Below, one piece after another: positions 14,476-18,998 of a DNA stretch of 18,998 bases. Made by a program: the position numbers and the translations under genes. The DNA comes from Pelotomaculum sp. (lineage in GTDB: Bacteria > Bacillota > Desulfotomaculia > Desulfotomaculales > Pelotomaculaceae). The notes below the pieces were generated by a model. The model was not told where the DNA came from. It worked only from the letters and a program-made list of their open reading frames with translations, and did no database searches. The DNA is taken from contig DNIT01000006.1 of the NCBI GenBank assembly GCA_003489345.1, forward strand, positions 17,796 through 36,793. The letters run 5' to 3'. Each line of letters begins with the position of its first letter. Position 1 is the first letter of the stretch.

Positions 14476-15779
14476 GAGTTGCTTTAATAAATCCTCCTGT
14501 AGAACACCGTTACGTACATGGTATTGATGAACCGCTCAATCTGGAATACCTGGCAGCCCAAATCAGAAATAAGCATGATGTCCTGATTATCGATAGCTTC
14601 AGTAACGGTATTTCCGTTAAAGAAACAATCGATCTGGTTATCGGGCTTTCAGTAGATATTGTAGGTATCAGTACTGTATTCAGCAGCGCCTATAAAACTA
14701 CAAAGGAGCTGTGCGAAGGAATAAAAACTGCCAATCCCGGCATTTGGACCATCCTTGGCGGAAATACGGCGACCTTCCTGGCCGACAAGCTGGTCAAGCT
14801 ACCTGCGATAGACTTTGTTGTGCGCAGAGAAGGTGACATCTCCTTTCCCGCACTCATTGAAGCCATCGGTCAAAATACCGGTTGGGATGAGATTCAGGGT
14901 ATTTCCTATTATGATGGCCTTTTTGCCGTCCACAACCCCGATCAACCTTTGATCCAGGATTTAGATCTCCTTTCCTTTCCTGCCAGGGATTTGCTGCCGA
15001 ACTCCGCCCAATACCCTAAATCTATACTCAGCGCGAGGGGCTGCGCTTATGGTTGCCCTTATTGTTCGGCTTCCGCTTTTTGGGGCAATAAATTTAGAAT
15101 GAGAAGTGTTGAAAATATTATTGATGAAATAAAGTTATTAAACGAAAGGAAAAAACTTACTTTTTTTTCTTTTGCCGATGATTGCTTCACCCTTATCCCC
15201 AGGAGGGCGATGGAAATTTGCAGCCGCATCAAGGAGCTGAATCTGGAAGCGACCTGGAGCTGCACCGGGCGGATCGAGACTATATCGGAGGGTTTGCTGC
15301 AAGCCCTGCGCAGCGCCGGATGCAAGAGCATGTTTTTTGGCATTGAATCCGGAAGCGACAAGATCCTTGAGACGCTGGGACGCCGTTATACCGGCGGTGA
15401 GGTTGAAGAAGTATACAAGCTTTGTATAGCACATGACATCAAACCGTATTTCTCATTTATCGTCGGTCTGCCTTTTGAAAATCGGGAGGATATCTCCGCT
15501 ACTTTTGAACTTATTCAAAAACTTGAAGGCGTGGAAAATGGCGTGCATATGTTGACCCCATTCCCTGGAACACCTATATTGACAGATCCGGATAAATATG
15601 AAATTGAAATATTACCTCATTCTATTGAAGAACTGGATATAAATACGAGGTCTTTTATAAAAACAAAGCACCTTAGTCCGGAAAATATCGAGGAAGCATT
15701 CAGAAAAGCACTCGGCTACAGCTTTAAAGCCCTCAGGAAAACACGCGTCATCAGTAGAATATTGTCTCAAATCGAGTAG
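14472..15779 (+). CDS. B12-binding-domain radical SAM protein
   Basis: This 435-aa protein has an N-terminal cobalamin-binding-type domain (about 1-135: ALINPPV, LEYLAAQIR, VDIVGISTVF, TILGGNTATFLAD). A radical SAM barrel follows, with C191-x3-C195-x2-C198 in ARGCAYGCPYCSA. The FGIESGSDKILETLGR segment and the FIVGLPFENREDI segment are typical of the class B (cobalamin-dependent) family. Many such enzymes methylate unactivated carbon or phosphorus, and some act on peptides. The common GGxHAT signature reads GGNTAT here, so the usual His is missing. TTG 14472 overlaps the preceding stop (TTGA), with AGGAG (14459-14463) 8 nt upstream. It probably acts on the same substrate as its neighbours (inference). 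Confidence 0.88.
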   Translation: MRVALINPPVEHRYVHGIDEPLNLEYLAAQIRNKHDVLIIDSFSNGISVKETIDLVIGLSVDIVGISTVFSSAYKTTKELCEGIKTANPGIWTILGGNTATFLADKLVKLPAIDFVVRREGDISFPALIEAIGQNTGWDEIQGISYYDGLFAVHNPDQPLIQDLDLLSFPARDLLPNSAQYPKSILSARGCAYGCPYCSASAFWGNKFRMRSVENIIDEIKLLNERKKLTFFSFADDCFTLIPRRAMEICSRIKELNLEATWSCTGRIETISEGLLQALRSAGCKSMFFGIESGSDKILETLGRRYTGGEVEEVYKLCIAHDIKPYFSFIVGLPFENREDISATFELIQKLEGVENGVHMLTPFPGTPILTDPDKYEIEILPHSIEELDINTRSFIKTKHLSPENIEEAFRKALGYSFKALRKTRVISRILSQIE

Positions 15780-15787
15780 GAGAACCT

Positions 15788-16792
15788 ATGATTAAGCTCG
15801 ATACTTTTACCATTTTTTTATCCTGGAAGTGCAATTTCACCTGCTTGCATTGCGGCTTCTCATGCGGTCCTTGCAGAAACGAAAAAATGAGCCCTGAAAA
15901 GGCAATGGAATATATTACAGAAGCCTCCAGGGATCAGAATCTGAAAATGGTAGCTTATTCCGGTGGCGAACCTTTTTTGTTTTATGATGAAGTGGTTGAA
16001 TTGATGTCCTACTCCTTCAGGAAAAAGCTAAAAGCCGGTATTGTTACCAATTGTTTCTGGGCGGATTCCTATGATACGGCATATCACCGGTTATATAAAC
16101 TGAAGAAACTTGGCCTGGAAGAAATCATTACCAGTGTTGATGAATATCATTTGCACTATGTCAGGGCTGAAAATATCAGAAATGTAATCAACGCTGCTAT
16201 TAAACTGCAAATCAGGGCAGGCGTCAATCTGCTGATGACTCGAAAAAGCAGGATCACAAAGGAAAATGTTCATGAAATATTGGGCATTCCCAAAGATGAT
16301 CTGGAAGACGGAAATAAGGCCTGGCTCAGGGAATCCAGTCCGGTTCTTTCCGGCAGGGCCAAACAGCACCTACCTCCTGAGGACCTTATATCATACAGCG
16401 AAGCGGAATTGTTAAACAACCCGTGTTATTTCGCCGTCCGGAACGCCGTCGTTACACCGGACGGCTCCATGTACGCGTGTTGCGGTTTTGGAGGCGCTAC
16501 CGAAAACGGTCCTTCATCCATCACATACGGCGGCAACTTGAATGAAATGTCTTTTGATGAAATCTATCAAAAACTCAAGAACAACCTCCTGCTAAACATG
16601 ATCGTATATCATGGCCCATATGTACTGCTGAAAATAGCCGAGCAATATGACTCCTCGATAAAGTTCAGGAAGAAGTATGTCAGCAACTGTGATGTATGTG
16701 AAGAGATCTCGTCCAATATCCCATTGAGGGATACCCTCATCAACGCACTGCGGGAGCTGGCAATAAAAGCTCAAAATAATGCACGAACATAA
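15788..16792 (+). CDS. Radical SAM protein, first of three tandem paralogues
   Basis: This 334-aa radical SAM protein has its cluster motif at C15-x3-C19-x2-C22 (KCNFTCLHCGF), with two more Cys at C26 and C29 (SCGPC). SGGEP follows (YSGGEPF). It shares IVTNCFWADSY, a TSVDEYHLHYV block and a C-terminal ACCGFGG ... NNLLL ... NCDVCEE pattern with the next two genes. The C-terminal Cys (CC and CxxC) probably bind an auxiliary cluster, but the spacing is not the standard SPASM one. Function is unknown. ATG 15788 has AGGAG (15778-15782) 5 nt upstream, overlapping the previous stop. It and its two neighbours look like a local triplication. Confidence 0.85.
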   Translation: MIKLDTFTIFLSWKCNFTCLHCGFSCGPCRNEKMSPEKAMEYITEASRDQNLKMVAYSGGEPFLFYDEVVELMSYSFRKKLKAGIVTNCFWADSYDTAYHRLYKLKKLGLEEIITSVDEYHLHYVRAENIRNVINAAIKLQIRAGVNLLMTRKSRITKENVHEILGIPKDDLEDGNKAWLRESSPVLSGRAKQHLPPEDLISYSEAELLNNPCYFAVRNAVVTPDGSMYACCGFGGATENGPSSITYGGNLNEMSFDEIYQKLKNNLLLNMIVYHGPYVLLKIAEQYDSSIKFRKKYVSNCDVCEEISSNIPLRDTLINALRELAIKAQNNART

Positions 16793-16807
16793 GGTGTGAT
16801 ATTGCTA

Positions 16808-17818
16808 ATGCAAAGTATGCAAAATGCCAATTTCAATTTGGTTTTAACCTACCGGTGCAATTTTTCATGTGACCATTGTTTGAGCAATTGCGGTCCAAAC
16901 CGTAAAGAAACCATGTCGTTGGAACAGGCGAGATACTATATTGATGAAACCGTGTCTAATATTAAGGTTCATAATGTCGGCTTTACCGGAGGGGAAGTTT
17001 TCCTCTGTTATGACCTGGTACGGGAGTTGACGGATTACACATATCAGCAATACGGAATTCCCGGGGGAGTTGTTACCAACTGTTTCTGGGCAAATTCCAG
17101 AGAAACAGCAAAGCAAATTATAACGGAGCTATACCACAGCGGACTGCGCACAATGGTGGTAAGCTGCGACAGCTTTCATCTGCAGTATGTTCCGGCAGAA
17201 TCAATCCGCAGGGTGGTTCACCAGGCCCTTGCGCTTGGTATTTCTGTTACCGTCAATACCGTTGTTACCAAAGACGGCTCCATATGCAAAAATGATATTC
17301 CCAACTTGCTGGCGCTTTCTCCGGCGGATATGCAGAATAATTTAATATTAAAGGAGATAGGGCCTTTAAGACTGGGACGCGCAGCTCAGGCCATCCGTTC
17401 GGAAAACTATATTGATACACAGCATGAACAGTATTTCAACGGAAGCTGCCCCTTTGTGATGGTCACCCCGACCATTACTCCCAACGGATGTATGTATGCT
17501 TGCTGCTGTTTCGGTGATGCGGAAGTCAATTCCAGCGATCTCATAGGATATTGCGGAAATGCCAATGAAGAACCCCTGGGACAAGTTTATTATAAAATGC
17601 AAAACAACCTGTTGTTCCATTTATTATCCCGGCACGGCCCCTATAGTCTTTTAAAAACGGTTAAGGAAAAAAGACCTGATCTGAAGGTCAGGGAAAGGTA
17701 CTTGGGTACATGTGACGTCTGCGTAGAGTTATATCACAACCTTGAAGTCCGAAGCGCATTGGTGGAGTACTTAAGCGGGATATCCGCCGTTCCGGCGCCG
17801 GCGGCGGCAGGTAGCTGA
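16808..17818 (+). CDS. Radical SAM protein, second of three tandem paralogues
   Basis: This protein of about 336 aa is closely like the previous one. It has C17-x3-C21-x2-C24 (RCNFSCDHCLSNCGP) and FTGGEVF, where the usual Pro is Val. VVTNCFWANSR, DSFHLQYVPAESIR and the C-terminal ACCCFGD ... NNLLF ... TCDVCVE complete the shared pattern. The start is unsure: GTG 16796, TTG 16802 and ATG 16808 are in frame. The AAGGTG at 16791-16796 fits TTG 16802 or ATG 16808 better than the GTG that it overlaps. The tail is Ala/Pro-rich (AVPAPAAAGS) and coded by GC-rich DNA unlike the rest of the gene. It follows the first paralogue after 15 nt and is followed by the third after 2 nt. Confidence 0.85.
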   Translation: MQSMQNANFNLVLTYRCNFSCDHCLSNCGPNRKETMSLEQARYYIDETVSNIKVHNVGFTGGEVFLCYDLVRELTDYTYQQYGIPGGVVTNCFWANSRETAKQIITELYHSGLRTMVVSCDSFHLQYVPAESIRRVVHQALALGISVTVNTVVTKDGSICKNDIPNLLALSPADMQNNLILKEIGPLRLGRAAQAIRSENYIDTQHEQYFNGSCPFVMVTPTITPNGCMYACCCFGDAEVNSSDLIGYCGNANEEPLGQVYYKMQNNLLFHLLSRHGPYSLLKTVKEKRPDLKVRERYLGTCDVCVELYHNLEVRSALVEYLSGISAVPAPAAAGS

Positions 17819-17820
17819 TT

Positions 17821-18772
17821 ATGCTGGAAACCCAGGGCATCAGCCTTATTCTGACAAAAAAATGCAACGCTTCATGCAGGCATTGCGGCTTTAACAGCGG
17901 ACCCGGCAGCAGCGAAACAATGACGGAAGAAGAAGCCAAATATTATATTGGTTCAGCAAGAAATTTAGTCAGCCTTAAAATGGTAAGCTTTACTGGCGGT
18001 GAACCTTTTCTGTATTATCCTCTGGTGTATGAGGCCATGTCATTTGCCCGGGCCCTTGGCCTGACATCTGAGATTGTCTCCAACAGTTTTTGGGCCTTCC
18101 AGCTATGCCGAAGCCCATGGTAAGCTTAGGAAGCTGCGGGAAATGGGGCTTGTTAACTATGTGACAAGTCTTGATGATTTTCATATTGAGTTCATCCCGA
18201 TGGATTCTATTCATAACGCAATTAACGCTGCCTATGATTTAGGATTGAAGGTCACCGTCAAGACGCTGGAATATGAAAGCGCCGTCATAAAGTCTAAAGA
18301 TATTGCCGCACTATTAAATATCACTCCAAATGACCGTTTCGTGCTGCAGCGCCTAACCCCGGTTCATGAGGGACGCGCCAAAGGCATTGCTGGATTCAAA
18401 ACAGACAACCTGAATTCAACCAACATTAATTTTTTGGGCGGCTGCGATAAAATCATAAAATTCCCGGCAGTAGAGCCAACCGGAAATCTTTTTCCCTGCT
18501 GTGGTTTTGGGAACGGCGCCCGGCTGGCTGGCAACGGGCTCTCTGAAGACTTCTATGAATTACTCGTCCGCATGCAGAATAATTTACTGTTTAATCTGCT
18601 CGCAACCGCAGGGCCTCTCGAAATTTACCGCCGTGTAAAAGAAAGAATGCCACAGCTCCAGGAGCCAATCTTCTCGAACCCGTGTGAGATGTGTAATTAC
18701 TTATACGGCAGTGAAGAAGTGGGGGGAGCTGTCTATCAAGTCATGCAGGATTTGATCAGAGCGGTTCCGTAG
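17821..18772 (+). pseudogene. Third paralogous radical SAM gene, interrupted by a 1-nt frameshift
   Basis: The frame from ATG 17821 has C15-x3-C19-x2-C22 (KCNASCRHCGF), FTGGEPF and VSNSFWA, then loses homology and stops at 18123. The rest of the protein continues in the next frame from SSYAEAHGKL (18098) to the TAG at 18770-18772. It keeps DDFHIEFIP, PCCGFGN, NNLLF and PCEMCNYL. Aligning FWA-SSYAEAH with FWADSYDTAY of the first paralogue places one extra T at 18097 or 18098; without it the product would be 316 aa, close to its siblings. The downstream half shows no other damage. The cause is a very recent mutation, a sequencing error or, less likely, frameshifting. The TTG at 18074 offers no good ribosome site for independent translation of the second half. 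Confidence 0.85.
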
Positions 18773-18807
18773 GTAACGGTAAGGACCCGCGCACTGGTTT
18801 CCACCTG

Positions 18808-18828
18808 CTGCCGGCGCGGCGCCGGCAG
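18808..18828. repeat. GC-rich perfect palindrome after the radical SAM operon
   Basis: CTGCCGGCGC (808-817 in the 18-kb block) and GCGCCGGCAG (819-828) are perfect 10-bp arms around a single G. It lies 36 nt after the third paralogue, before the terminator. A related GC-rich palindrome, CCGGCGCCGG, occurs at 17792-17801 in the 3' end of the second paralogue. Confidence 0.75.
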
Positions 18829-18854
18829 AGGATAAGAACTTAAGCCTTTCAATG

Positions 18855-18886
18855 GTGGGTGCGAAGAATCGCACCCACTATTTTTT
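18855..18886 (+). terminator. Strong intrinsic terminator of the radical SAM operon
   Basis: A perfect 10-bp stem (GTGGGTGCGA 18855-18864, AGAA loop, TCGCACCCAC 18869-18878) is followed by TATTTTTT. Flanking A/T bases can extend the stem. It is a textbook Rho-independent terminator, 83 nt after the last gene of the operon. Confidence 0.9.
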
Positions 18887-18998
18887 AAAACAAGCTTTTT
18901 GGATGTTTGCATGGTAGTTCCACATACCGCTATCGCGGCACCATGTATTATGAAAAACCAGGCGAGGTAGGCGCCATATCAATTGCATACGGCCCTCG

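Noticed and set aside
18889..18998. Open frame reaching the window edge, with ATG at 18943 (MYYEKPGEVGAIS...)
   Set aside because: There is no ribosome binding site, the protein is not recognised and only 18 full codons are visible. It could be the start of a gene but cannot be supported here.
1..18998. CRISPR array, tRNA, rRNA, insertion sequence or prophage genes
   Set aside because: I saw no regularly spaced repeats, no tRNA-like cloverleaf and no transposase or phage proteins on either strand.

Overview
The window looks like a chromosome segment of a strictly anaerobic, probably spore-forming Firmicute of the Pelotomaculum/Desulfotomaculum (Peptococcaceae) kind. The signs are strong GGAGG ribosome binding sites, frequent TTG and GTG starts, a ferredoxin-dependent 2-oxoacid oxidoreductase, a cytosolic PAS histidine kinase, a YetF-type DUF421 protein, ComEA and a YmaF-type protein. 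The genus is an inference from gene content, since no rRNA or other marker is present. Layout: (1) 1-450 (+) is the 3' end of leuS, followed by 318 bp without a gene. (2) 5297-769 (-) is a tight five-gene signalling operon: a two-domain KaiC-like ATPase, a single-domain KaiC-like ATPase, a V4R-domain sensor protein, a small winged-helix protein and a soluble PAS histidine kinase. (3) 5454-5569 holds a terminator and a nested perfect 30-bp inverted repeat. (4) 7364-5574 (-) is a sigma-54 activator with a Cys-bearing sensor domain. (5) 10401-7648 (-) is a korDABC operon encoding a four-subunit 2-oxoacid:ferredoxin oxidoreductase, probably for 2-oxoglutarate. (6) 10667-12461 (+) carries a DUF421 membrane protein, ComEA and a His-rich YmaF-family protein. 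(7) 12600-18886 (+) is a self-contained accessory operon. It has its own candidate promoter and a strong terminator, and encodes an unrecognised 125-aa protein, a SPASM radical SAM enzyme, a B12-binding radical SAM enzyme and three tandem paralogous radical SAM enzymes, the last broken by one extra base. The most interesting part is region 7. Five consecutive radical SAM genes with almost no space between them follow a small protein that has a strong RBS, a pentapeptide NP repeat, an adjacent Cys pair and a Ser/Val/Ala/Gly-rich centre. The arrangement resembles a ribosomally synthesised, post-translationally modified peptide or protein (RiPP) pathway with a large precursor. I cannot place it in a family I know, and the precursor role is an inference. 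The second notable part is region 2, where KaiC-family ATPases are co-transcribed with a V4R sensor, a DNA-binding protein and a histidine kinase. No kaiA or kaiB is visible, so this is more likely an ATPase-coupled signalling module than a clock. Both systems lie in the leuS-comEA neighbourhood, which may be an insertion-prone interval.
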